Below, one piece after another: positions 35,004 to 47,099 of a stretch of DNA of 64,000 bases. Under the pieces are notes generated by a model. That model saw nothing but the letters and a program-made list of their open reading frames with translations. It did no database searches and was not told the DNA's origin. The DNA is from Edaphochlamys debaryana (taxonomy: Eukaryota; Chlorophyta; Chlorophyceae; Chlamydomonadales): NCBI GenBank assembly GCA_016858145.1, contig JAEHOE010000237.1, positions 23,440 through 87,439 of the forward strand. Reading direction: 5' to 3'. Both the position numbers and the translations under genes were made by a program. Every line of letters starts with the position of its first letter. Within the stretch, counting starts at the first letter, position 1.

Positions 35004-35237
35004 TCAACCCAGCGGGGCGGAGGCGGGGCCGGGGGCGGGGCTCAGGTGGTGGCCATCACAGCAGTCAGCGTACGGCGCTTGCGACTGTGGTCCCTTGCCG
35101 AAGATGTTGAGCTTGGAAGTTGCGGCGGAGTTGCCATACACGGTGGCGCCCTGGTCGGCGAGGAGGTTGTGCACGGAGTCGTTGTGCGGGTTGCCGCTGA
35201 TGGTGGTTTGGCCCGTATGGAGCTGGTGCTGCGACAT
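35004..35237 (-). CDS. Small protein of unknown function
   Basis: A 77-aa frame starting at Met 35237 (MSQHQLHTGQTTISGN). The central part, SVHNLLADQGATVYGNSA then TSKLNIFGKG, has varied composition unlike the surrounding GC-driven frames, which is why I list it. The last 20 residues look less like protein, so a splice donor near GCGCC|GTACGC could end the exon earlier. The frame stays open upstream of the chosen Met. No domain, signal peptide or membrane segment is visible and I do not recognise it. Confidence 0.35.
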   Translation of the reverse strand: MSQHQLHTGQTTISGNPHNDSVHNLLADQGATVYGNSAATSKLNIFGKGPQSQAPYADCCDGHHLSPAPGPASAPLG

Positions 35238-37064
35238 TTTGGTAGGGGAAGGGAAAAGGGGAAGTGACGTCTCGGCACAACTCGGGCTCTGCTTATACTC
35301 ATGGTGACAGGGATAGGACTGCTGCCCCTGCGGGTTCGCCCACTTGCCTGACGTGACTGCTTCCCTTTCGCCCCACCCCAACCCCACCCGAAGAGTGGGG
35401 CCCCCTGTCTGTCCTGCCCACCGCCCAGCGCGTGTTCCACAGCAAACTTTGCGCGCGGGCGGTGCGACCGGTGTCTACGAGCGTAAGGCAGCCTCAGCCC
35501 TACACCTTCACCGTCTACTTACCAGCCGTCCTTGCCACTGACTCTTCCCCCGGTTCGCACTGCACACGCACCGCACTACTACCGTTAGCAACACCACAAG
35601 CTGACTCGACGCTGCGCTTCACTTTGATCACAGGTGGGCCAACGCGCTCTAGCGGGGCTGACGGCCGCCTGCACGCACAACACCGGGGGCCTCGACACCA
35701 GGAGCCAGGAAAGAATCGTTTGCGCGCGCGGCTGCCCCTAGGTTAGCCCCTGCCTCGGCGATGCGCATTGCTGGCACCCTGCCTTCTTCTCTCGCGTTGC
35801 GACAGCGCGCTCAGCTGCTTCCCCTTCTTCATCGTCCGGACTACGCTGCACGACCCCTGCAAACGCAGGACGCGCTTCGTGAGCACCAGGAATCTAGTCG
35901 CATACAATCTAGGGCTCTCGGTCCCCAGGCTGGTCTGTCCCCAGTCCCCAGTCCCCAGGCTGCTGTCCCCAGTCCCCAGTCCCCAGGCTGGTCCCCACAG
36001 GCTGGTCAGTCCCCAGTCCCCAGTCCCGACAAGGGCAAAGGGTCTCCAGCCACTCCCTCACGGCCTTACAACCCAACAGCACACACAACATTGCCAGCCT
36101 ACGCCGAGGCCTAGCGGGGGCCCGTTGAGCAGAATAGGACTGGCGGTCGGTCAGGCAGGTCGGGTCACAGGTCTGTGTGGGAGGCCAGAGGGCACCGCCT
36201 CCATGGTGTGCACTAGCGGTATGCGCAGCAGATGTAGTCGGTGATGCGTTGTGTTGCTGTTGACGAGGGACTGAGGGACGAGGCGGTGACCCCACCCCCG
36301 CCACCCAGCGGGAACAACCTTGCCGGCATCCCCTGCACCACATCCAAACGCCTGTTCCGTTCATCACCCGATCACGCCAACTTCGTCCATCTATGCACAC
36401 CACCAGCGTGGCCCTGTCACAGCCAGGGCAGCAAAACTGAGCCCCTCGGGCCTGCCCTCTCTGCAGCTGGAATGGAGCACCGCAACGGCTGGCGGGGCAT
36501 CGCTAGCACGCCACAGCGCGCCGCCGCCCCACCACCTGCTCAGTCCGATCGGCCGCCATGCGGGTCCCCTCCCGCTGGCGGCCGCCTGAGCGCACCCCAC
36601 TCGCCGCCATGGTGTCACAGCGGTCCCGCCACGCCGCTGCTCTCTCCCCTATACTCAACCCACAAGTCCGCCTCCACGCCGCCGCCCTCGCGCGCCGCTC
36701 ACATTGCAGCCCCGAGCTGCCTCTGCTCACGACGCCCTGACGCCGCGGCCCCATCGACCTTCCCGCTTTCAGACGTCTAACCGCCAATTCCAAATCACGT
36801 CCGGGGCCTCCTCCTACTGCCCCATGTCGCCGCAATCATCACGCATGCTTCGCATCAGCGCAGCCGAACAGCCCGCGCTTTGCGAGGGCACATGCGGCCG
36901 CACGGTCCCCGGCGGCGGCCCGCCCCGGCGGCAACCTCTGCTCCCGCTCCCGGCCCCGGCCGGCTCCACAGCAGCGCCACCGCCCCAGTGGCGGCAGCGC
37001 TGCCGCAGCGCCGCCGCCCCGGCGTCACGCCGTGACGCCCGCTCGTAACGCTCGCGCGTAACGC
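35238..37064. other. Intergenic with a CCCCAGT minisatellite
   Basis: About 1.8 kb that includes the 3' UTR of the PDZ-rubredoxin gene. Positions about 35928-36030 are an irregular tandem of CCCCAGT and CCCCAGGCTG units. No gene is supported. Confidence 0.4.
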
Positions 37065-39599
37065 TTACACGCTGGCCGCCAGGTAGGCGAGCACGGCAAT
37101 GCCCAGCAGGCCGCCCACGACGGTGGCGATGGTGCCGGCGGTGCCCTCGGCGACGCCCGTGGTCTGGGCGGGGGTGGGGGTGGGGGTGGGGGTTTGCACG
37201 AGGGATCGAGGGAGGAGGGAGTTCGGTGGGGGGTCTTGCACACGGAGAGGTCAGGTTCCCGCTGGAGGCACAGAGCCGGGGGGGGGCGGCAAGAGGGCAG
37301 GGAGGGGGAGCGAGGCGGTCCCCGGTCCCAGCCACCCACCTTGCCGGTGTCCGAGTTGTAGGCCACGAAGCGGCGCTTGGGGGCGTTGCACTGCGGGCAG
37401 CGGTAGTTGGCGGCGGTCTCCTCGAAGGGCTCACTGCGCGGAAGGGCGGGAGGGGGCGCGGGGTCACAGGAGTGTCGGGAGAGTCCAGCGGAATGTGCTA
37501 TACGCGACCACGCCCGAGGCGTCAGGCGCCTGGCACGCCGGCCCCAGCCCGCCTCGCGTCAACGGCTCCCCCTCGGTCGCCACTCGCGGGGACAGCATGG
37601 CACGAAGGCGAACTGCTAGCGCTTGCAGTCCCTGTCCCGACCCCCCCCCCCAGTCCCTCGACTCCCTCATGCCCGAGCCCCCTCCCCTTCCCGGCTCCGC
37701 CCCGGCCGGCTACCCACCTTGCGCTCAGCTGCGCCCCTCCGGCCCTTCAGTCCCACCCTCACTCCACCTCCGCCGCCGCCCCCCCGCAGACACTACACAA
37801 GCAGCTCCCCCTGCACTAATACTTATCGCGCGCCGACCCTACGCATCCTAAACACACAAAGTCGAGTCTCGCTCGCTCTCTGATGCTTCGCTTGGGTTAC
37901 TTGCTACTAATACAGGGTCAGCGCACTCACGAGTCACAGTAGATGTAGCCGCAGTCCACGCAGATGTGGCTCGCCAGCGCCTTCTCGGCGGGCGTGAGCT
38001 TGCGGCCGAAGCGCTTGGGCGCGGGCTTCTTGGGCAGGCGCTTCACGTTGACCTTGGTGTTCTCGCCGGGCACCTGCGGGCAGCGCGACGCGAGGGGGTT
38101 CCGTGTTTAGGTAGGATACGACAGGACGCCCGGTCCGCGCGCGGGTACGGGGAGCGGTACCGGCGCAGGCACAGGTGCAGGTGGGATCGGGCCTTCTCGT
38201 GGGGGGAGGGTCCACGCAGGGCCGCGAGGGCGTGTTCGGGTACGCGCAGGCCGGGAGCTAGGCCATGGGGAGCTATGGGCCGTTTCTTTCCGGCCTCAGC
38301 CTTGGGCTAGTACCGAACGGCAGTGCAAACGGGGAACGGCATGGGCGCATAGGTAGGAGGTGGGCGTCCTCGCCACAACAGGCTCATGCTGGGGCGTTCG
38401 GCTGTGGGCAGTGACGACCGCCCAGGGACCGCCCAGGAGAGTGCTGCGCCACAATTCCGGGACAGACTCACGTAGATGAGCGTGATGGGCGAGGGGCAGT
38501 TGGCGACGGCGTTGTTGGTGAACGACAGCTTGTCAGCGGGCCAGAGCTCATCGCCGAAGAAGCTGGGGTGGGGGGAGGATGGGGGCGGGCAGGCAGGCAC
38601 CGGTGGACTCAGGATGCTGGGAGGCATGAGCCGGGCAGCTTGTTGGGGGACCGAGGAGGCCGGCGGAGCGACCGAGGCGTAAGATGGTGTGGGCTCATAT
38701 GCAGGTGGTCGGGACGCTGGGTTGCCCCACACGGACAGGCTAAGGCATGGGTTGAGGTGTCGAGGCACCAGCACTGGCTGGTCGGGACGTTGGTGTGCGG
38801 GGCCTCTCGGCGAAAGCTCCCGCCAGTCCTGCCCCGCGGCGCTCCGCAAGGTGCTGAGCTGGAGGTCGCTGTGGCTGCTTCGCCCCTGACACTCCGGAGC
38901 CGGCGCCTGGAATGCCCGTGCGTCCAGCCTGCCCGCGCAGCTCTGCTTTCAGCAAGACGCGCCCAGCGAGGACCGCCGGCCCCAGATTCTTGCACGTGTG
39001 GGTCACGGAGCACTTCAGCATTCTTACCTGGAGGTGTAGATAATGGTGTCACCCGCCTTGATGCCCGCCTTGGCAGCGTTGCCCGAGGCAGCCTGCGGAC
39101 GGGGGTGGGAAATTGGAAGAAGCGGGAACACGCTTGCGGGTGACGGCCCAAGAGCCTGCATGCACGGTCAGCAGAGTGCATACAGAGCTGCGGGGAGCTG
39201 CATGTGGTGGGCATGCAGCGCTGCGGGGCCGCGGGTAGGTCGCGGGGGGCGGGGATGCTTCGCGACCCCGCCATGCCCACACACACCTTGACGACCAGGC
39301 CGCCACCAGTGGCAGTCGACTGGTCGAGCTTCAGGCCAAGCGGCTTGTCGACGTCCACCTGTTCACGGAGGCGGGATATTCAGCACAGCGAGCGGGTCCA
39401 GCGCTGTGTGGCTGTGCGAGCCATGCGAGTCGACTCAGCAAGGATATGGCCCAAGCACCGCATTTGGCTGCGACCACATTACCTGGATTTGTGCGCCATC
39501 AGCACGGACGGACACCGCGCGCGTGCGGCTGATGGGAGCGCGCAGGACGCTGCGCTTGGGCGCCTGCAGCCCGACCGCCTGTCGCTGGAGCATAGCCAT
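37065..39599 (-). CDS. Plastid PDZ-rubredoxin protein (ENH1-like), membrane anchored
   Basis: Seven exons: 39599-39483, 39358-39287, 39092-39028, 38562-38472, 38073-37931, 37433-37340 and 37163-37065; 226 aa, all in phase. Start MAMLQRQAVG opens a chloroplast transit peptide to about residue 33. Residues about 40-115 form a PDZ-like domain: LGLKLDQST, LVVKAASGNAAKAGIKAGDTI. The rubredoxin iron site follows with two pairs, CVDC (153-156) and CPQC (175-178), in the usual CGYIY and NAPK contexts. A C-terminal helix (ATVVGGLLGIAVLAYLAASV, about 207-226) anchors it to a membrane, probably the thylakoid. The PDZ plus rubredoxin plus tail-anchor order matches Arabidopsis ENH1. The related RBD1/RubA rubredoxin aids photosystem II assembly; a redox role near the photosystems is inferred here, not shown. 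Confidence 0.88.
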
Positions 39600-40739
39600 T
39601 TCGAGCTGCTGGGGGGCAACAAGTGGGACCTTGAGGTGGTGGAACAAGTTCTCGTCGGGGCGGTCTCGCGGAATTGAGGCCTCTCGGTGCTCGGATGAGG
39701 GCAATCGCGAGCGGCGCTATGCAAGCCGAGGGCCACACACGAGCGATCGATGCCAAGGCAGCCTCCCGCGACCCCTGCCATGGCTTATTGGGCTGAGCAT
39801 ATAGCTGTGTGTCGCGCTGCAACGTCCACGCGGTCGCGCTGTGCTCTCGAAGTTCGCATGGTCCTTCTTGCCACCCACCCCCCTGCTCCCCACTGCCAAG
39901 CCCCGGGGTTTGGCCTCACGAACGCCTGCGCACGGGCTTTCCCCACTGCGGTCATGCCAGACGTCCCCTTCACGCGCTACCCGACACAGGGGTCCGAGGG
40001 GTTTACGCTCACACGCTCGGGGTTTGCTGCCGGTCGCTCAAGTGGCCGCGTCGGAGACCCTCCGTGAGAGACCCCCGCCCCTTTAGCTGCACGGGTCACT
40101 ACACAGGTTCTAGATGAGCTGCAACCCGGACACCACTGCGATCCGGACAGGCCCGGGTGTGGCCGGGTCCACACCAGAGGCAACTGCCCGAGACCCAAGA
40201 GCCCCGCCGCCACAGCCGGCTCTTGTTCCAACCTCTGCAGCCGGCCCTTATTCCCGCCCCCCCACTTCGCCGCGGCTGAGTTGTCTGCTGAGTCCTTGAT
40301 AGTCGACCATCCGCTGGGGCTGGTGACACCACTGTGGTGACCATGGCCGGCCGGTCGTGATCAGTCCGCTTTTGCCCACCCCTTCGCCTCGGCTCCGCTA
40401 GACATGACACCTGCCAGCACCCTCCTGTGGGTGCCGCCAGTGCTGCCGGTCGTCCATACTGCGGGGGCATGTGTGGAGAGATGTCCATCCCGCGCCAGCG
40501 CGCGACGTCCGTCCAACCCGACCGTGCCCGGCCAGCGGTCTCCGGTGTAGTCTGGGCTCCACGGATGCAGCTTGTCATATATGTCCCAAAGCCGCCTGCT
40601 GCAGGAGCTGCAGCTGTCACCAGCACGCCGCGGCCGGCGTGTGGGCCGGCATAGCTGGTCCCCCCCCCCCGCCGTGGCCCCCGACTCGCCCCCCTCCGCC
40701 AGGCACAGGCTCCGGGCACCAGATGTTCTGCAGCGCGCG
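39600..40739. other. Intergenic between eS28 and PDZ-rubredoxin genes
   Basis: About 1.1 kb between two minus-strand genes. It holds the rubredoxin promoter and 5' UTR and whatever lies past the eS28 poly(A) site. No gene or repeat is supported. Confidence 0.45.
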
Positions 40740-40744
40740 TTACA
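40740..40744 (-). terminator. TGTAA poly(A) signal of the eS28 gene
   Basis: TTACA on the plus strand gives TGTAA in the sense of the eS28 transcript, 52 nt after its stop codon. TGTAA is the usual poly(A) signal of chlorophycean nuclear genes. Confidence 0.65.
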
Positions 40745-40795
40745 CTCTGTCTCCAGCTAGATGGCAGCCACCACTGTCTCCCAAGCGCTGCTGCT

Positions 40796-41369
40796 TTACC
40801 GCAGGCGGCGGGCCTCACGCTCAGACTCCAGCAGCGTCAGGATGTCGCCTGCAAGCAAGCACAGCGACAGGGTAAGATAGCACTGCAGTAACTCGGTCAA
40901 GCGGCAGGCACCCGAGCGCGCCAAGGCCATGCAGAGAGCCGATGAAACACTTACCCTCGCGGACCGGCCCCTTCACGTTGCGCATGATCAGGCGGTTCTG
41001 GTCGTCCAGGAACTTCACGCGCACCTGGGTCACCTGCCAGGCGGCAAGGATACAGAGAAATCGGTGTCAATGTGGGCACCCCTGCGTGCTCTCTATTCTG
41101 CCGACTACAGGCAAACTTTGCAGATATTGTGCTTGCTCTTTGCGCCGCAGCACGAGTAGACCGAAAAGCCCAGCGCGCCACCAGCGCCGACGCACCTGGC
41201 CACGGGAGCCAGTGCGCCCGATGACCTTCATGACGATGGCGAGCTTAGCCGGGGAGTCCTACAAGGCAGAGGGGCGGCGTCAGGGCAGCTGGAAGTCGCG
41301 ACAGCGAGATGTCTGCGCTCCGGCGGCACGCTAGCTATCAAGCTTCAAGCTGTGAGCATTGCTCACCAT
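40796..41369 (-). CDS. RPS28: 40S ribosomal protein eS28
   Basis: Four exons: 41369-41367 (only the start codon), 41258-41196, 41033-40955 and 40848-40796; 65 aa, in phase. The sequence is near the eukaryotic consensus: [51 protein letters not shown]. It is a small-subunit protein near the mRNA exit channel. The ATG is the last codon of its exon and is followed directly by donor GTGAGC; the second exon follows TTGTAG. A TGTAA poly(A) signal lies 52 nt past the stop. Length is normal for the family. Confidence 0.95.
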
Positions 41370-42365
41370 CTTTGCGCTGCGTTGTGCACGGGAGTGTAAG
41401 AGAGAGGGAAGGAGCTGGCGCGGGGCCAAGTGCACCTTCAGCGGCGAGCGCCAATGCAGGCAGTTCCGCCCCGAGCGTTTCCCGCACCAACCCCCCTTAC
41501 CAGAGTAATATATCAGACAACTTGTATCGGTTAGACAGGGCTGCGCGGCCGACGTCGGTGCATACCCTGGCACGGGTTCCCACGCCGCGTTTGTTCACGA
41601 GCCATTCTCGTCGCGGTTGCACTGACATCATCCCTTGTTACTCGCATCGAAGACCGAACAGCATATGGAATGCCCACAGCTAGGCTCGTCTTGAGGTCCT
41701 GGCGCAATGTGGACAACTTGGCTTTTCAGCATGCCCTCACGGCCACGGCCGCGCCACCGTCCACATCAGTCCCAACCTGTTAGCCGCATGTCAGCCAGGG
41801 AGTCCAGCCACCTGCCCTCAGGCGTCACGAAGGTGCTGAGGGATCAGGCAGGGTCCTACCGCCCTGCTGCCTACCGCACCGCCTTCCACGCCCTTGGGGG
41901 CCTGTGAGCCAGAGGATGCTGTCCTCTCAGCTTCCCTTAAGATCAGGGAAGGCCATGGGCGTGCGCTGCGCCTCGCCGCGGCCGGGGTGAGGCGGCCAGT
42001 CTGGGCCCGCGACGGTTCGGCTTCGCGACTCGTGCGACTCGTGCGGACGCATGAGTCTTCCGCGCAAACCGAATTCCGTCCAATGTCCAATGGCGAGCGT
42101 CAAAAGATCTTACCTCGACCGGTCCATCGGTGGGGGTGGGCCCAGTGCGACGGGCAACCACCGAAGACCTTCGCCTGGGCCCGTGCCGTGCTCGCTCTGC
42201 GACGATGTTTAGCTTTCGTGGGCCCTGTGGGCCCTGCTAACATAGAACGTACGCAGGGACACTGACCAACAGGAGCCGCAACAAGACAGCTCTCTCTCTC
42301 TCTCCCGTCTAAACGCGAACCAAAGCAACAGGCCTGAGTGCCGCGTATCGCTCGCGTGAACGCTC
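41370..42365. promoter_or_regulatory. Divergent intergenic region, eS28 / F-box-LRR gene
   Basis: About 1 kb between head-to-head genes. The left arm of the large inverted repeat begins inside it at about 41968, so the promoter of the F-box-LRR gene is part of the duplication. A short CT dinucleotide run lies at about 42287-42304. Confidence 0.5.
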
Positions 42366-45300
42366 ATGGACGAGCCTTGTGCTAATTGCGCGTCTTGCTG
42401 CTCACCCCTGCTTGGAGCCAGCGTATCGGCTCTTCTAAACGGCGAGGTGCGTTCACCTCGGCGCATCGCCGCGGGCCCAGCTCGCTGCGTGTGTCGCTCA
42501 GCAGCGCAAACCTGCGCCTATTTCTCCAGGGTTGTGTATACAGCTATGCAGCAGATGCCCGCGTGCGACACCCGACCCTGTTGCTCGCTCAACCTTGCGC
42601 CTGTCGCCCCTACCCCCTCGCAGCTGGTATCCGCCTGCAACGCGCGCTGCCTGCGCCGAGCCACCGCCTGCACCCCCGCATCAGCCCGCCGGCGAGCTCT
42701 GCAGAAGGTGAAGCCCCGCCCGCCCCCACCCCTGCGCCTGCCCGGCCGGCGCCCCCCGCCCCGCTTCACCCGCCCCTCGCATCCTTCGCAGCGACCCTTT
42801 CCTCCACCCACCACCCATCCACCCACGCACCACCCATCCACCCATTCACACCCCCAGGCCCGCTCCGCCGCCGCCCGCGACCGCTCCGCCGCCTCCACCG
42901 CCCCGGCCTCCTGCGTCGGCTGGGCCTCGCTGCCGCGGGACGTGCTGCTGCAGCTGGCGGCGCGGCTGGGGCTGAGGGAGCGACTGGCGGCGGCGCGCAC
43001 GTGCCGCCACTGGGCCTCGGAGATGGCGGAAGGTGGGTGCGGGGAGGGCTGGGGGGCTGGGGGGCGTGAGGGCTAAGGGCTGAGGAAGCTGCGTGCCCGG
43101 CTCAGTGTGGCTGAGGCAGCCCGTCCGTTCCCCTTGACCCGGCCAGCAGGCTGCCGGCACGTGGAGGTGCGTGTGGACGACGCCAGCTGCCCCTCCGCCC
43201 GGGGGGAGGAAGCGGCGGGCCGCCGGGCGCTGATCGAGGAGGGTCGGCGCGCGCTGCCCTCGGTGAGCGGGGGTTTGGGGGACTTGGGGGGGCTGGGCGG
43301 CAGGGGTCAGGGCCACCCAAAGCCAGGAAGGAATGCGGGGTAGGGACTAGGGACTAGGGGGAGCTTGGTAAGCAGCCGGCCCTGCGCCAGCCGGCACCTC
43401 GTGCCCATTCGCCCTGTCCGTTTCCCCTTGCTGTGGGTGCTCTCTGCGCGCTCACCTTGTCCCAGCCACTCACCACCTTGAAGCCACACACCCCCGCTCC
43501 ACCCAACACCCCCCCCCACGCCCCCTCTCCCCACGGCCTCCGCTTCCCCCACCAGGCCGACTCCCTCACCCTCACGTGCTACCACGTGGCCTTTAGTCAG
43601 ACGCTGGTGGATGCCGTACAGGCCGTATCCCGCTGGGGGCGGCTGAGGCACCTGCGCGTCACTTGGGTGAGGGCGGGAGGGGGCACGAGTGCCAGGAGGT
43701 GGGGGCAGCGGGGGGCGTGGAAAGGGGAACACACCCGAGACAGATACAGGTCAGGCGCAGGCTGGGATTCCCGTAGACACAGCGTCAGCCACGCCTCTTG
43801 CGCATCACCGCATGAGAGAGGGAGGGGCAGTGGTGGGCTAGGTCTGTCCAGGGCTAGACTGCATCTCTGCCGCATCCCCATTGAGCCGCCGTCCTCTCCG
43901 CCCCTCATCCCCCCCTTTCCCCTTCAGGACGAGACCCCGTTTGACAGGTGGTCATATTACAAGGAGAGCTACGCGGAACAGAAGGTGTGTGTGCAGCGAT
44001 GGGCGCGGGGACCGGGCTCGCAGGTGTGCGGGATTGGCGCAGGCCCAGCACCCAGGACAATGCCTGAGGCCCCCGAGCCAGCATCCTCCCTCCCCTCCCG
44101 ATCTCCCTCCACCTTCCGCAACCTTCCTCCACCTTCCCCACCTGCCCCTCCACCCACAGGCCTCCGGCTTGGAGTACCCCATCGTCCTCGACCCCTCGCG
44201 CGAGTGCTGGGACCGGCGCTGCATGGGCGCCGTGGGGCTGCTGACGGGGCTGCGCAGCCTCAGCCTGGACGTGGCCTGGGCCGGAACCATGGGTCTGTCA
44301 GGGCTATCGGCGCTCACGGGGCTGACCTCCTTGGAGCTCAGGAGCCGGGGCCGGGGCCGGGGGGAGGAGGAGGTGAGGCCGGGCGGGGGGCGGGGGGCGG
44401 GCTCCCTGGCCGCCCTGCCCTCCCTCCGCCGCCTGGTGGCCGACACCTGCCTGCTGGACGCCCCCCTGCTCCGGGGCGCGGCGGCGGCGCTCACGGGTCT
44501 GACTCATCTGGGCCTCCTGACGGACCTGGACGCGCCCGCCGTACAGCTGTTCGACTGCGTGGCGGGCATGACGGTGAGAGAGGAAGAGTGAGAAGAAGAG
44601 TGAGAGGGAGAGTGAGGTTTGGGGTGAAAGGTCTTTAGAGTCCCCACCCTGGCACAAACCACTCCTACCTTTCCTGACCCCCTTTCATCCCCATCCCCTC
44701 CCTCCGCCCTCCCCTCCGCAGCGCCTGCGCTCCCTGACCGTGCAGCTCCACCCCGCCGCCCCCAGCGCCCGCCTCACCCCCGACCTCGCCGCCGCCCGAA
44801 CCACACACCTCGCCGCCGCCATCGCCCGCCTCACGGCCGCGCAGCTCCAGACCCCCACACCCGAGTCCACGGCCCCCCTCGCCGCCGCCGCCGACGCCCG
44901 CCGCCAGCGCTGCCGCCGCCGCACCGGCCGCCGCCAGCGCGCCCGCTACCTCGCGGACTGTGGCGACCGCGCAGCCGCGGCCCAGGGCTCGGCTCCCGCT
45001 GCTCCCAAGGCGGCGCCCCCGCGGGAGTGTGTGGCTGTGAGCCTGGAGCTGCGCCCGTCGGGAGCGAGCGGCACCGACGGCGGCGACCAACCGAGCGGCC
45101 GGGTCTTGACCGCTCCTGAGCTGACGTGTGGGCTGGTGGACGCCCTGGCCAGCATTTCGGGGCTTGTGCGTCTGGAGCTGGGCTGCAAGGGGGGCACCGC
45201 GAGCAACATGCACAGGTGGGCAGGCGGCACAGGGGGGGGCTTGGGGGTATTGGAGCGAAAACGGGGCACTTTCGCGTGAGTGGGGTAGACCTTGTGCACG

Positions 45301-46701
45301 GCAGATCTGGAAATCCTGGCCCCCCTTCCGCCGTCAGTGCCCTCACCGCTTCCCGCCCTCATCCTCCCCCCTCCCCCCCATGCGCGCTGCAGGCTGAGCG
45401 AGCTGACGGCGCTCACCCACCTCTCCCTGGCCTTCTCCACCGACTGCAACCCCGGCCTGGGGCCCGGGGAGGTGGGCCGCATCGGTGCCTCCTGCGTCCG
45501 CCTCCACACCCTGCACCTGGCCCTGCCGGCGGACGCCATGGGCTGCGTGGCACCCGTGTTTTCTGGAACTAGATCTGGATCTGGGTCGGGGTCATCTGCT
45601 GGATCTGGACCGAGCTACATGGGCGGCGCACGCGACGCCTCGTGGAGCGGGGCGGTGTCGTGCGGCAGCTTCCCGCAGCTCCGCGTGCTGTACCTGGAGT
45701 CGTGCAGCTTCGTACGGGAGCTGCCGTACGCGCGCCGGGAGCTGCGGTTGCGGCTGACGGCTGCGCTGCGCGGTCGGATGGACGCCGCGGCGGCAGCGGC
45801 AGTTTTTAATGCTGACCTTGCACCTGGGAGCAGCGAGCCTCAGGGCCCCAGCCCACCCTCCAGCCCGCTCCCCGCCGAGGCGGCGGCGCAGGTGACCCGC
45901 GCCGTGACGGCCCTGGCGGCGCTGCAGGCTCTGTCGGCGGCGCTGCCGGACGCCGATGGGGTGCGGGAGTCGCTGCGGGCGGAGGCGGCCTGGCAGCAGG
46001 GGGCGGCGGAGCGCAGGCGGCGGCAGCAGGAGGAGGAGGAGCAGGGGCAGGAGGAGCAGGAGGGCAAGGAGCAGAAGGAGGAGGAGGAGGGGCAGGAGGA
46101 GGGGGAGAAGCTCGGGTTCCTGCTGCCCAGCCTGCCCCGCTGGCTGGTCCTAACGGCCAGCGAGGGCGGCGGTTGGGCAACCGCCGCCGGCCCCGCCCCC
46201 GCAACCGTCGGGGAGGACGCCGAGGCGGGCGACGCCGACTTGGACGAGCTCGTACCTCTCCACCGCCTAACCGCATGGCAGATCACGCAGATGCGGAGCT
46301 TAGTCATGCATGAGGAGGTGCTCACGGCGGGCGGGTTCGTACTGGGCGGCCGGCTGCCCGTCGGACTAGAGGAACTGCGGTTGAGCGGGTTCGACCACGT
46401 GGGGGCGGCGGAGTATACGGCGCCGCCGCCAGGGCTTGGGGTCCTGCGTGCGGTGCTGACGGCGTGTGGTGGCCCTGATCAGTCGGTGGCTGCGGCCGTG
46501 GAGGCGGAGCCGCGGGTGCGGGCGTGGGTGGCGGCGGGGCGAGGCGCGGGGCAGTCGGGGGTGCGGGTGGAGGTGGTGGGGGACTGCGCCAAGGCGGCGG
46601 CTGCGTGAACGCTTGGGGCGTTCAGTCGGTGGAGAGGGTAGAGAAGGGACACTAGACACACGTGATATGAGAGAGAGACTGGAATAGAGACAGGCATAAC
46701 A
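41968..46701 (+). repeat. Left arm of a large inverted repeat (about 5 kb)
   Basis: This arm is the reverse complement of 47100-52062, with small indels and substitutions. The match runs from about 400 bp upstream of the F-box-LRR start through the whole gene and about 90 bp past its stop. Outer homology fades around CGCCGGGGTGAGGCGG; inner homology ends at GAGACAGGCATAA. Confidence 0.9.
42366..46608 (+). CDS. F-box / leucine-rich-repeat-like protein, left paralogue
   Basis: Nine exons: 42366-42446, 42624-42707, 42858-43032, 43150-43262, 43556-43666, 43928-43984, 44160-44573, 44722-45215 and 45393-46608; 914 aa, in phase. An F-box-like motif lies in exon 3 (WASLPRDVLLQLAARLGL then CRHWASEM). 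Later exons carry degenerate LRR-type strands: LTGLRSLSLDVAW, LSALTGLTSLELRS, LAALPSLRRLVADTC, LTALTHLSLAF, LRVLYLESCSF and LEELRLSGF. A Glu/Gln-rich acidic stretch sits near residue 740. F-box proteins normally bring substrates to SCF ubiquitin ligases; the substrate is unknown. Compared with the right paralogue, one intron is missing: exon 44160-44573 reads through the remains of it (VRPGGGRGA). A TGTAA lies at 46786. The first two exons are Cys-rich but only partly conserved in the other copy. Confidence 0.8.
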
Positions 46702-47099
46702 GAGGCTTAGAGGGCTTGGCACGGGCACCCAATGACCTCCAGCGCCATCCCCTGCGCCCCCCTTAGGAGGCTCATGAAGGGCTCGTGTAACGCCAACGCA
46801 TGCATGCGACAGCACTTGCAGGAGCCTTACCTCCCCCGAGATACAGATTGCTCGTGCGATCTGCCCTTCGCAGGGGAGTTTACGGAGTTGGCTTGACCCC
46901 AGGCATGTCGGGGCTCGTTGCTTTCAGGCTGGTTGCAGATGCCCTCTTGTTCTCGTGCTGCTGAGCTGGTAAACGCCAGCCTGGTTTGGGCTTGGCCCCC
47001 AAAAGCTGCGAAAGGAGACCGCTGATACGCCCACTCCGATGCAGTCCTCGGTGTTTACAATGAAGGACCCCCCTGGGGTCACAGCGCTGAACGCTGGGG
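46702..47099. mobile_element. Palindrome spacer made of two opposed fragments of a retroelement end
   Basis: The spacer between the arms has two parts. 46702-47040 matches 52392-52745 joined to about 53496-53521, that is, the LINE-bearing locus minus 52746-53495. 47041-47099 matches the same locus near 53430-53490 in reverse orientation (GCAGTCCTCGGTG). The junction falls at GCCCACTCCGAT / GCAGTCCTCGG. The inversion junction therefore lies in retroelement-associated DNA. Confidence 0.65.
46786..46790 (+). terminator. TGTAA poly(A) signal candidate for the left F-box-LRR gene
   Basis: TGTAA lies 178 nt past the stop codon. The same signal is conserved in the third truncated copy at 52483-52487. 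Confidence 0.5.
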
